From Salinivirgaceae bacterium (GTDB taxonomy: Bacteria; Bacteroidota; Bacteroidia; Bacteroidales; Salinivirgaceae), in NCBI GenBank assembly GCA_027858775.1, contig JAQICA010000303.1, positions 1 to 64,000 of the forward strand: a stretch of 64,000 bases of DNA, in the 5' to 3' direction. The notes under the pieces were generated by a model. That model was not told the DNA's origin. It did not search any database and saw nothing but the letters and a program-made list of their open reading frames with translations. Within the stretch, counting starts at the first letter, position 1. Each line of letters opens with the position of its first letter. The position numbers and the translations under genes were made by a program. Positions 16,470-24,721 of the stretch are shown here, piece by piece.

Positions 16470-18743
16470 ATGGGGAAAAATAGAAATTTAACCAGAATCT
16501 TTCTTATAGGAAGTATCTTATTCAGCTTCTTGCTGTATTTTTTTATCATTAAAGGCCTGTTGGGAGCTCAAAATCTTAGTTTCACGCCAAGTAACCTTGC
16601 TACACTTCACCAAAATCCTATCTATTTTTTAATAGATAGTTTGGTGATTATTCTGCCGCTTTTTGCATGGCTTGTAGGTTCTTTTTTCGAAGAATTAGTT
16701 AATTCCTTACGAAAAAAAATAAAGCAAGAAGAAGGGAAACAGGAAAAACTAAGTAGAATTACGGCATACCTTAACCAAGGAGATGTTGATTTTGAAGAAG
16801 AAGTTGGAAGTAACAATGGCGTTGTGCAGCAACTATTGAGTTTGCGCGATAATCTGAAGCAACAAAAGAAAGATGAAGAGATCCGCAAGCAAGAAGATAA
16901 TCAGCGCCACTGGGTTGCCGAAGGGCTTGCGAAATTTGGTGATATACTGAGGCAAAATAACGACAATATTGAAAAGTTATCCTTCGAAATTATCAGTAAA
17001 CTATCTAATTATATTGATGCCGTACAGGGTGGCTTTTACCTTTTCGAAGACGAAGATCAAAATGATTTACATTATCGTTTAACCGCTCATTTTGCCTACA
17101 ATAGACAAAAATATAATGAAAAACGAATCGAATGGGGCGAAGGGCTTATAGGAAGAGCAGCCTTCGAAAAAAAGACGCTCCTTATCGATGAGGTTCCAGG
17201 TAATTATGTTGAAGTAACTTCCGGGTTGGGCGAAACAAATCCCGACGTACTTCTTATTGTACCGTTAATCTACAATGGTGAAGTGCACGGGGTTATTGAG
17301 CTGGCCGGGTTCAATAGTTTCGAAAAATATAAAGTTGACTTTGTTGAGAAAATTGCGGAGAACATTGGCTCAACCATTAGCAATGTTCGAATTAATGTGC
17401 GTACAGCAAAGTTGCTGAAAGATAGCCAGGAACAAGCCGAGCGATTATCCCAACAAGAAGAAGAAATGCGGCAAAATATGGAGGAGCTGCAGGCTACACA
17501 AGAAGAGGCTGCGAAGCAATCCAAAGAGTTTATCAGTTTTACCAATTCAGTAAATCATACACTTATTCGCGCAGAGTACGATGTAAATGGAATATTGATT
17601 TATGCCAATACCAAATTCTTACGCATGCTAGAGTACGATAAAGGCTCTGAGGTTGAGGGGCACCATATTTCCATGTTTATCAATGAAAAAGATAAAGTTT
17701 GGTTCAACGATATTTGGAATGAGCTGTCGCGAGGTGGCCAGCACTTTGAAGGCTACATGAAGCATGTGACCAAAAAAGGAAAAGACTTGTGGACTATGGC
17801 AACTTATACTTGCGTGAGAAATGAGGAGGGTGGCGTTGAAAAAGTATTGTTCCTTGCAATCGATACAACTGAGCACAAAAAGCAATCGCTCGACTACGAA
17901 GGGCAAGTGTCTGCGCTTAACTTGGCCAACATAAAGGCCGAATATGCACCATCGGGTAAGTTTATTGCTTGTAATGAGAAATTTCTGGAAGCGGTAGATT
18001 ACTCAATGGACGAGGTGAAAGAAACAAGTATTTTCGACTTCTTTACCGATGAAAACCAGGCCAGTTTTGAGGAGCTTTGGAACGATGTAGTAAATGGAAA
18101 GCCATACCAGGGACAGTTAAATGTAACGGTCAAGGACAAGAAAGTTAAGTGGTTCCAGATGACATTTATGTCTGTGAACGATATGTACGGTGAAGTAGAT
18201 AAGATTCTGGTATTAGCCATCGATATTACCGACCAAAAAGAGCTCGAAATTCGCATTAGCGAGCAAAATCGTACGTTAAAAGTGCAGGAAGAACGCCTGA
18301 AAAATGCCGAAGTTGAGTTGCAGAAACGGCTAGATACAGCTAAACGGGAACTGCGCCAGCACTTCAAAGAGGTTGAACGTAGTAAAGTTCGGCATGAAAA
18401 AACGTTGCAGGGAATGCTCGATGGGATTGTTACTATAAATCAGAATGGAATAATCGAATTCTTTAATAAGGCGGCCGAAAATCTTTGGGGGTACGATAGC
18501 AAAGAAGTACTTGGCCAAAATGTGAAGGTGCTTTTTAGTAAAGAAATGATTGAAAATAATGACTTTGTAAATTCTTTCGTCTCAACTACAAAAGATAAGT
18601 TTATTGGCGAGCGCAAGGAAGTAAGCATCATGCCGAAAAATGGCGAGCCAGCACAAATATTGATTTTATTGTCCGATGCAACAGTTGATAAAGAGCACAC
18701 TTACACAGCATTTATACAACAAATTGAAGTTGAGTTGTTTTAA
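16470..18743 (+). CDS. Membrane GAF/PAS sensory protein without an output domain
   Basis: This 757-residue protein has two N-terminal membrane segments (about 10-30 and 51-72), a HAMP-like linker (about 95-135), a GAF domain of the Bacteroidota type beginning RHWVAEGLAKFGDIL (about 150-310), a coiled coil, three PAS domains (about 352-470, 480-600 and 655-755) and another coiled coil before the last PAS. No kinase, cyclase, phosphatase or methyl-accepting signalling domain follows; it ends V-E-L-F. Such proteins must signal through contact with partners. Its place behind a che cluster without a receptor makes it a candidate input protein for that CheA. An 11-codon reading frame starting at 16448 overlaps its start codon. 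The domain reading is firm and the role is inferred. Confidence 0.85.
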   Translation: MGKNRNLTRIFLIGSILFSFLLYFFIIKGLLGAQNLSFTPSNLATLHQNPIYFLIDSLVIILPLFAWLVGSFFEELVNSLRKKIKQEEGKQEKLSRITAYLNQGDVDFEEEVGSNNGVVQQLLSLRDNLKQQKKDEEIRKQEDNQRHWVAEGLAKFGDILRQNNDNIEKLSFEIISKLSNYIDAVQGGFYLFEDEDQNDLHYRLTAHFAYNRQKYNEKRIEWGEGLIGRAAFEKKTLLIDEVPGNYVEVTSGLGETNPDVLLIVPLIYNGEVHGVIELAGFNSFEKYKVDFVEKIAENIGSTISNVRINVRTAKLLKDSQEQAERLSQQEEEMRQNMEELQATQEEAAKQSKEFISFTNSVNHTLIRAEYDVNGILIYANTKFLRMLEYDKGSEVEGHHISMFINEKDKVWFNDIWNELSRGGQHFEGYMKHVTKKGKDLWTMATYTCVRNEEGGVEKVLFLAIDTTEHKKQSLDYEGQVSALNLANIKAEYAPSGKFIACNEKFLEAVDYSMDEVKETSIFDFFTDENQASFEELWNDVVNGKPYQGQLNVTVKDKKVKWFQMTFMSVNDMYGEVDKILVLAIDITDQKELEIRISEQNRTLKVQEERLKNAEVELQKRLDTAKRELRQHFKEVERSKVRHEKTLQGMLDGIVTINQNGIIEFFNKAAENLWGYDSKEVLGQNVKVLFSKEMIENNDFVNSFVSTTKDKFIGERKEVSIMPKNGEPAQILILLSDATVDKEHTYTAFIQQIEVELF

Positions 18744-18781
18744 TATAAATTTAAGTGGGTGGAGAAATGCCGCCATCGAAA

Positions 18782-18823
18782 AAAACAAAATAAATCGGTC
18801 ATGCGGCCGGTTTATTTTGTTTT
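18782..18823 (+). terminator. Intrinsic terminator after the GAF/PAS gene
   Basis: AAAACAAAATAAA (18782-18794) pairs with TTTATTTTGTTTT (18811-18823), and the stem extends inward through TCGG/CCGG. The 17-bp stem with a T-rich end lies 38 nt after the stop at 18743. It isolates the chemosensory region from the lipoprotein gene. Confidence 0.85.
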
Positions 18824-18876
18824 AGCCATTTTCTTGCAAATCTTTAAGGTTTTGTAATAACTAACCAAAAATTCCG

Positions 18877-18908
18877 TTGGTAACTGATGAGAATACCCAC
18901 TATTTTAG
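18877..18908 (+). promoter_or_regulatory. Probable promoter of the surface lipoprotein gene
   Basis: TTG (18877-18879), a 21-nt spacer and TATTTTAG (18901-18908) fit the Bacteroidota pattern with one mismatch in the -7 element. The ATG lies 28 nt downstream at 18936. Confidence 0.45.
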
Positions 18909-18935
18909 CACTTTAAAATTTTAACGATCACACGA

Positions 18936-20399
18936 ATGAAGGCATATATGCAACGATACCATCTTGCTGTAGTTTCAGCGTTTTTACTATTGCTTATTCT
19001 GGCAAAAGGGTGCGAAAAAGATGAGCTTTTGACCAACTCCACGGCCAAACTTTCATTTTCGCAAGATACCGTTATGTTCGACACCGTTTTTACCGGAATT
19101 GGATCGGCCACCAAACGCTTTAAAGTTTACAATAACCACGATGCTGCACTGAAAATATCGTCAATTCGTATGGCCAAAGGGAGCAGTTCTAACTTTCATA
19201 TGAATGTAGACGGCGTAGCTGCCAACTCCATTCGCAATTACGAAATTAAAGCAAAAGACAGCATATTTGTTTTTGTAGAGGTTTTTGTCGATCCTTCAAA
19301 TGACGATTTAATTGAAAAAGATTCAATAATCTTTAGTCTGAACGGTGGCGAGCAAGATGTGAAAATGAGGGCTTTCGGACAAAATGTACACCTTTTAAGA
19401 AACGCTTTGTTGCCAACCCAGACTTGGACCAATGATAAGCCATACTTAATTTATACATCTTCGATGGTCGATACATTGGAAACGTTAACCGTAGAAGCCG
19501 GCACAAAAATTTACTTTCATCAAGGAGCCAGCTTGTTTGTGAAAGGATCGCTCAAGGTAAATGGAAGCCCCGCCAATCCTATTGTTTTTTCCGGTGATAG
19601 GCTCGAGAATTTTTATAGCGATAAACCTGGACAATGGGGAGCCTACACAATTTTATCCAATGGTGCAACTTATGTTTTTGGTGGGTTGCATTTTATGCCG
19701 GGGAGCTTCGAAAATGTGATTAACTATGCCGAAATAAAGAATGCAAATAAAGGAATACAACTCGATTCAGCTATCGGTAATCAACCTGCTTTACGTATTT
19801 CGAACACAAAAATTTCGAATATGAATACTGCTGGCATTTATGCACAAACTAGTACCATTAACGGTAATAATTTAGTTATCAATAATTGTGGTTCGCATGC
19901 TATTGCCTTAACATTAGGAGGAAGCTATCGGTTTAACCATGTTACAATTGCAAATTATACTCCGTACAATTCTCGCAATAGCGCATCAGTTGCCATTAAT
20001 AATTACTATTTGAGTGGGGGGGGGGCATATGTTTACGAATTGGAAGAAGCTACCTTTACAAACTCAATTATCTATGGTGATGGAGGCGATCAAGGGAATG
20101 AAATTGTTATTGATGATGCCGGAGATGGCGGGTTTAATTACTTGTTCGATCATTGTCTCATACGAGTTAACGAAGATTTTGAACCCGACCAGGAGCGGTT
20201 TAAGAACATTATTTGGTCGCCACAGCAGGGGCCACGCTTTATGTCGCGCACCAATTATGATTTCAGGCTCGATACGTTGTCGCCGGCCATTAATGCAGGA
20301 AGTAGGGAGTATGGAAACCTGAATCCGACCGATTTTGATGGAGAGAGCAGGATGAACGATGAGGCGCCCGATCTTGGTGCTTTTGAACGAGTACCGTAG
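18936..20399 (+). CDS. Lipoprotein with right-handed beta-helix repeats, carrying an internal G10 tract
   Basis: This 487-residue protein begins with a hydrophobic signal ending LAKGC, giving a lipidated cysteine at residue 26. The N-terminal part (about 40-150) resembles an immunoglobulin-like domain seen in Bacteroidota choice-of-anchor proteins (RFKVYNNHDAALKISSIRM). From about residue 180 the repeated short strands (LFVKGSLKVNG, PIVFSG, YAEIKNANKGIQLD, LRISNTKISNMNTAGIYA) are those of a right-handed parallel beta-helix of the pectate-lyase/PbH1 type. The C-terminal PAINAGS...LGAFE motif is common in such surface proteins. The run of ten G at 20016-20025 encodes Gly-Gly-Gly in frame; a one-base slip would truncate or replace the last 120 or so residues. 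No enzyme activity can be assigned. Confidence 0.85.
   Translation: MKAYMQRYHLAVVSAFLLLLILAKGCEKDELLTNSTAKLSFSQDTVMFDTVFTGIGSATKRFKVYNNHDAALKISSIRMAKGSSSNFHMNVDGVAANSIRNYEIKAKDSIFVFVEVFVDPSNDDLIEKDSIIFSLNGGEQDVKMRAFGQNVHLLRNALLPTQTWTNDKPYLIYTSSMVDTLETLTVEAGTKIYFHQGASLFVKGSLKVNGSPANPIVFSGDRLENFYSDKPGQWGAYTILSNGATYVFGGLHFMPGSFENVINYAEIKNANKGIQLDSAIGNQPALRISNTKISNMNTAGIYAQTSTINGNNLVINNCGSHAIALTLGGSYRFNHVTIANYTPYNSRNSASVAINNYYLSGGGAYVYELEEATFTNSIIYGDGGDQGNEIVIDDAGDGGFNYLFDHCLIRVNEDFEPDQERFKNIIWSPQQGPRFMSRTNYDFRLDTLSPAINAGSREYGNLNPTDFDGESRMNDEAPDLGAFERVP
20016..20025 (+). repeat. G10 homopolymer inside the lipoprotein gene
   Basis: Ten consecutive G lie within the coding frame (S-G-G-G-A). Long G runs are rare in this A+T-rich sequence and are classic slip-strand sites. 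A shift would open a different frame that continues for about 100 codons. It may also be a point where the read sequence is unreliable. Confidence 0.8.
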
Positions 20400-20493
20400 T
20401 GAAGGGAAATTAAAAAATATTTTTCGTTTTGTCGGTAACTCATTAATGTATCTGAATATAAGGTTAGAAAAATAGCAACTAAATAGTACTACT

Positions 20494-21525
20494 TTGAAAA
20501 CGATTAAACTTATTACTACGGCTTTTCTCTCGTTTATAATACTCTCAGGCTTGTTTGCGCAGGATGCTGAGTCGTTTCGTATTGTCTTTTATAATGTGGA
20601 AAATTATTTCGATGCGGTCGACGATTCACTAACACGTGATGAGGAGTTTACTCCGGAAGGTACGCGCTATTGGTCGTGGTACAAGTACAATGAAAAGGCT
20701 GCAAAAATTTACAAAGCAATTGCCGCATTTAGCCAATGGAAAAAACCCGATATTATAGGGTTGTGTGAATTAGAAAATCGCAATACATTAGAAAATTTGC
20801 TGAAACGAACACCTTTTGGCGACAGCGACTACCGAATTGTGCATCAGGAGAGTGAGGATTTTCGGGGTATTGATGTGGGATTATTATATAATCCCGAGAG
20901 TGTATGGCCAATTTCTGAGAATTATATAAAAGTGCGGTTCGAAGGAAGTCCCAATAAGCGTACACGCGATATTCTTCACCTTAAAGCACTATTGAAAAAT
21001 AAGGATACGCTGCATGTATTTGTCAATCACTGGCCGTCGAAGTATGGTGGAGCCGTCGCCACTATTCCTTTGCGCGCAACAGCTGCCCGGGCACTTCGTC
21101 ATGTTACCGATAGTATTTTGAGGGTAAATGCAAACGCAAACATCGTAATTACCGGCGATTTTAACGATACTCCCGAAGATGTTTCCCTACGGGAACACCT
21201 TATGGCACTGCCGCTAAGTGAAGCAGATGAGGGCCAATTAATCAATTTGACAGGAAGTGTTAGTGATACAGACTATTCAGGAACACATAAGTACCAAGGG
21301 CAATGGTCGTTTATCGATCAGTTTATTGTATCGCCGGCTATGCTCCGCCCAGATAATCCGGTATACACCAATGTAGAGAAGCTTGATATTGGCAATATTG
21401 ATATGCTAATGGAACCCGATGAGAAATATACCGGGCAGCGACCATACCGTACATTTATTGGCTTCAAGTACCACGGAGGATTTAGCGATCATCTTCCGGT
21501 TTTACTTGACTTAGAGCTTCGATAA
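20494..21525 (+). CDS. Secreted endonuclease/exonuclease/phosphatase-family protein
   Basis: This 343-residue protein has an N-terminal signal peptide (to about LFAQD) and the complete metal-dependent nuclease/phosphatase motif set: VFYNVENYFD, the metal-binding E in LCELENRN, VNHWPSKYGG, ITGDFNDTP and FSDHLPVLLD. The family includes extracellular DNases and sphingomyelinase-like phosphodiesterases; which substrate it cuts cannot be told from sequence. It starts with TTG at 20494, because no ATG precedes the signal peptide in frame. Its 3' end overlaps the convergent CCA-adding enzyme gene by 44 nt. Confidence 0.88.
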   Translation: MKTIKLITTAFLSFIILSGLFAQDAESFRIVFYNVENYFDAVDDSLTRDEEFTPEGTRYWSWYKYNEKAAKIYKAIAAFSQWKKPDIIGLCELENRNTLENLLKRTPFGDSDYRIVHQESEDFRGIDVGLLYNPESVWPISENYIKVRFEGSPNKRTRDILHLKALLKNKDTLHVFVNHWPSKYGGAVATIPLRATAARALRHVTDSILRVNANANIVITGDFNDTPEDVSLREHLMALPLSEADEGQLINLTGSVSDTDYSGTHKYQGQWSFIDQFIVSPAMLRPDNPVYTNVEKLDIGNIDMLMEPDEKYTGQRPYRTFIGFKYHGGFSDHLPVLLDLELR

Positions 21526-22951
21526 CTTCCTTCTTGGTCTTTTTTAATTTGAGCCCCTGATTTTGAGCAAACTCCAGCATGAAGTCCCATGCTTCGTCAA
21601 AATCATTGGACATTTCGCCATCGAGAATCGCATTTTTGATGGCTTTTTTAATGTCGCCAATTACTTTTGAAGGTGACAGCTCATAGGCCATAATGATCAT
21701 TTCTCCTGTAATTGGCGGTTGGAAATTTCGAATGCGATCTTTTTCCTCTACGGTTTTGAGCTTTTGCCTGACTATTTTATAGTTGTTCAGGTATTTTTGA
21801 ACTTTTTCATGATTTTTCGAAGTAATATCGGCTTCGCATAATGTCATTAGATCTTCCACTTCGTCGCCAGCATCAAACAAGAAGCGTCTTACAGCAGTGT
21901 CGGTTACCACATCTTCAACCAAAATGATCGGACGCATATGCAAACCAACCAGTTTTTGCACATATTTCATTTTTTGGTTTAGCGGCAACTTAAGGCGTTT
22001 GAAAATGCCCGGAACCATTCTTGCTCCCACAAACTCGTGACCATGGAACGTCCATCCGTGCCCATCGAGAAAACGTTTTGTGCGTGCTTTTCCTACGTCG
22101 TGCAATAGTGCAGACCAGCGTAGCCACAAATCATCCGACATCTCGGCAAGGTTATCCAAAACTCTGAGCGAATGAAAAAAATTATCTTTATGAGCCATTT
22201 CGTTTTTTATTTCTACACCCTGCAAATCTGACAGTTCCGGAAAAATATATGCCAAAATGCCTGTGTCGTACAATATTTTAAACCCAATAGATGGTTTTGG
22301 AGCCAATAATATTTTGTTGAGCTCCACATTAATCCGCTCTTGTGTAATGATTTTTAATCGCTCCACATTTTTTGAAATTGCGGCGTAGGCATCATCATCA
22401 ATGCGGAAGTTTAATTGTGTGGCAAAGCGTATGGCTCTTAGCATACGTAATGGATCGTCGGAGAATGTAACCTGAGGATCTTGTGGCGTTCTGATTAGGC
22501 CTTTTTCTATATCCAAGAAGCCGTCAAACGGATCTGTTATTTCTCCAAATGCGTCTTTGTTGAGGTTAATGGCCAGTGCATTAATGGTGAAATCGCGTCG
22601 CAGCTGATCGTCTTGTATTGTACCACTTTCCACTATCGGGTTACGGGAGTCTCTGTTGTACGATTCTTTTCGTGCCCCCACAAACTCGTATTCTATGTTT
22701 TTGTATTTGAACATAGCCGTTCCGTAACTCTTAAAGTACGATACTTTTATGTTGGGGTTCAGGCTCTTGGCTACTTGGTCGGCTAGTTTAATTCCACTGC
22801 CTTCGACCACTATATCCACATCTTTCGATGGTCTGCCAAGAACTAAATCGCGCACAAAGCCACCAATAATATAGGCCTTTTGTTGGTTTGTAGTTGTAAT
22901 TTCAGAAATGGTTCGAAATACCTTCTTGTCTATATCGTGAGCGAAATTCAT
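21482..22951 (-). CDS. CCA tRNA nucleotidyltransferase / poly(A) polymerase family, with HD domain
   Basis: This enzyme adds or repairs the 3' CCA of tRNAs. The 489-residue protein has the class II nucleotidyltransferase head with IIGGFVRDLVLGR, the metal-binding pair in KDVDIVV and RRDFTINALAINL, then the RNA-binding neck (DDPLRMLRAIRFATQL). A C-terminal HD domain has the motif WSALLHDVGKAR. Order and length match the HD-type enzymes of Bacteroidota. Its 3' end overlaps the convergent nuclease-family gene; the last 15 codons lie within that overlap. Confidence 0.93.
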   Translation of the reverse strand: MNFAHDIDKKVFRTISEITTTNQQKAYIIGGFVRDLVLGRPSKDVDIVVEGSGIKLADQVAKSLNPNIKVSYFKSYGTAMFKYKNIEYEFVGARKESYNRDSRNPIVESGTIQDDQLRRDFTINALAINLNKDAFGEITDPFDGFLDIEKGLIRTPQDPQVTFSDDPLRMLRAIRFATQLNFRIDDDAYAAISKNVERLKIITQERINVELNKILLAPKPSIGFKILYDTGILAYIFPELSDLQGVEIKNEMAHKDNFFHSLRVLDNLAEMSDDLWLRWSALLHDVGKARTKRFLDGHGWTFHGHEFVGARMVPGIFKRLKLPLNQKMKYVQKLVGLHMRPIILVEDVVTDTAVRRFLFDAGDEVEDLMTLCEADITSKNHEKVQKYLNNYKIVRQKLKTVEEKDRIRNFQPPITGEMIIMAYELSPSKVIGDIKKAIKNAILDGEMSNDFDEAWDFMLEFAQNQGLKLKKTKKEVIEALSQVKPEDDR

Positions 22952-23135
22952 TTATTTTATTCTTTCAAAGTTGGCTGCAAAATTACTATTTTATAGCAAT
23001 TGGTGTAGAAATATTACGGTTTAAAAAATATTCAACAATAAAGAAGTATGCTTGTTTAACAGATAGAGAAAATGTCAGCGACTTGTTTTATGTCGCTATC
23101 AAAGCTTCAAGAGTAAGTCAGGATATTGGCATACG

Positions 23136-23157
23136 ATTTGTAAACATATCTACAAAT
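23136..23157. promoter_or_regulatory. Inverted repeat upstream of the thioredoxin gene
   Basis: ATTTGTA (23136-23142) and TACAAAT (23151-23157) form a perfect 7-bp inverted repeat with an 8-nt spacer, 29 nt before the thioredoxin ATG. The symmetry and position suggest an operator, but no regulator can be named. Confidence 0.35.
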
Positions 23158-23186
23158 ATATATTTATTCATAAAAAGACAGAAAAC

Positions 23187-23552
23187 ATGCCTGAATTTTT
23201 AACGAAAGAAACATTTAGAGAGAAAATTTTCAACTTTGAAGACAATAAAGAATGGAAATTCGAAGGCGATAAGCCTGCAGTAATCGATTTTTACGCAGAT
23301 TGGTGTCAGCCTTGTAAAATGGTTGCTCCAATTTTAGAAGAGTTAGCCGAAGAGTATAAAGGTAAAATTGATATTTACAAAGTAGATACCGAAGACCAAA
23401 AAGAGTTAGCTGCTATGTTTGGAATTCAAAGCATTCCTTCCTTGCTTTTCATCCCAATGGGTGATCAGCCACAAATGGCAGCCGGTGCTCTACCAAAAGA
23501 AACATTCAAAAAAGCTTTTGCCGATGTTCTTAAAGTAGAAGAGCCTGCATAA
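23187..23552 (+). CDS. Thioredoxin-family protein with a WCQPC active site
   Basis: This 121-residue cytoplasmic protein has the thioredoxin fold with redox cysteines C40 and C43 in DWCQPCKM and the cis-proline P84 in SIPSLLF. The residue between the cysteines is Gln-Pro rather than Gly-Pro, which tunes redox potential but leaves the chemistry intact. The N-terminus is about 20 residues longer than E. coli thioredoxin 1. It is a single-gene unit with its own terminator. Confidence 0.93.
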   Translation: MPEFLTKETFREKIFNFEDNKEWKFEGDKPAVIDFYADWCQPCKMVAPILEELAEEYKGKIDIYKVDTEDQKELAAMFGIQSIPSLLFIPMGDQPQMAAGALPKETFKKAFADVLKVEEPA

Positions 23553-23582
23553 TTGGTATCGCACACGCAAAATTTAGAACTC

Positions 23583-23612
23583 AAAAAAGGTGACCAAACG
23601 GTTGCCTTTTTT
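23583..23612 (+). terminator. Intrinsic terminator after thioredoxin
   Basis: AAAAAAGGTGACC and GGTTGCCTTTTTT form a 13-bp stem with two G-T wobbles around a 4-nt loop. It is flanked by T-runs on both strands, so it probably serves the convergent DUF4421 gene as well. Confidence 0.8.
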
Positions 23613-23615
23613 GCT

Positions 23616-24692
23616 TTACGGATGTTTGAAAAAATCATCGCCAAGTGGAATTTCGCGTTTTAGCGCGAACCGGTATCCCAATACAAAAAGCACGTTTCCG
23701 TGCTGAAGGTTAATCGTGTTTTTATTTTCGTTTATTATACTGGTAGAACTATTTACTCCTGTGATTGCAGTGTAGAAGCGCCTTTTGCTATAACCAACAG
23801 AGTACCGTGCAGTAGAGGTTAGTCCAATGCCATTATTCTCAATTAAGCTCGTCCCTTGTTCTTTCGATGCATTTATAGTTTGTATACCAATGCCCGGCGA
23901 TATTTCAAGGGTAATAAAAAAATCATCTTTTATTACAAATGTGTAAATGTAGCCAATGCTTATGCCCAGGTTAAATGATGATATTCTGGTAAAAAGTGAT
24001 TCTTCACCAAATTCGCCTCTGGCAAAGTGGGGTACTAATGTGGAGTCGGTTTGTATGGAACTTATCGATGAGTACCCTCCAATCAATAATGACCCTGCTC
24101 TTTTGAGCTGTTTTTCGTTAAAGTCGAAAGCGGCTTTGTATGAAAACTTATCGTAATTCCACGCATACCGCGAAGAAATGCCGATGTTTAGAAAACGAAT
24201 ATCGGGGCGTTGATAATGTACCATGTCGAATTCGTTATACAAAGAATTAAAATCGGCCATATTATTTAAATACATTCCGTTGTATAGTTGCAAGTATATA
24301 TCGGTTACATACTTGCGAAAGTGCGTATTGATTTGCAGATCGAGTCGTTCCGTTTTGCCATATTTAATAATTGTGGCATCACTTTGCCCTAAACCCACTC
24401 CAAGATTAAAACCTAACCACTTGTAAGTAAGTTTCAAACCAATTGATGTTGTAGTATTTGGTGTGTATTCCAGAAAGCTCTCTTTCTCTACATCGGCAAT
24501 CGAAATTGAAGCTTGTTTTTGGCCAATGAGCAGGCCAATATTCAAATCTTTGTAAAACGATAAGATATGGGTGCTATCTACGTTTTCCCTTTTGTACGAA
24601 TTGAGCTCAAAAAACGATTGGCCAATGAGCGTTTTGGGTTGTATCAATGCCAACAGTAGCATAAGTGATGCACAAAAGATTATGTTTTTCAT
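23616..24692 (-). CDS. DUF4421-family outer-membrane-type protein
   Basis: This 358-residue protein has a signal peptide (MKNIIFCASLMLLLALI, cut near LIGQS) and amphipathic strands throughout, ending in an aromatic/charged tail. The stretches TSIGLKLTYKWLGFNLGVGL, DIRFLNIGISSRYAWNYDKFSY and FKRAGSLLIGG-like segments are characteristic of the Bacteroidota family DUF4421. That family is predicted to form an outer-membrane barrel, and its role is unknown. It is downstream of mqnB-mqnD on the same strand after a 29-nt gap and may be read from their promoter. Confidence 0.8.
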   Translation of the reverse strand: MKNIIFCASLMLLLALIQPKTLIGQSFFELNSYKRENVDSTHILSFYKDLNIGLLIGQKQASISIADVEKESFLEYTPNTTTSIGLKLTYKWLGFNLGVGLGQSDATIIKYGKTERLDLQINTHFRKYVTDIYLQLYNGMYLNNMADFNSLYNEFDMVHYQRPDIRFLNIGISSRYAWNYDKFSYKAAFDFNEKQLKRAGSLLIGGYSSISSIQTDSTLVPHFARGEFGEESLFTRISSFNLGISIGYIYTFVIKDDFFITLEISPGIGIQTINASKEQGTSLIENNGIGLTSTARYSVGYSKRRFYTAITGVNSSTSIINENKNTINLQHGNVLFVLGYRFALKREIPLGDDFFKHP

Positions 24693-24721
24693 GGTATTAT
24701 TCGGGCTCGTGGGCTTTTCGT

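Noticed and set aside
20014-20322. 102-codon frame within the lipoprotein gene
   Set aside because: It begins at the G10 tract and is simply the shifted frame of the lipoprotein; it matters only as the possible product of slippage, not as a separate gene.
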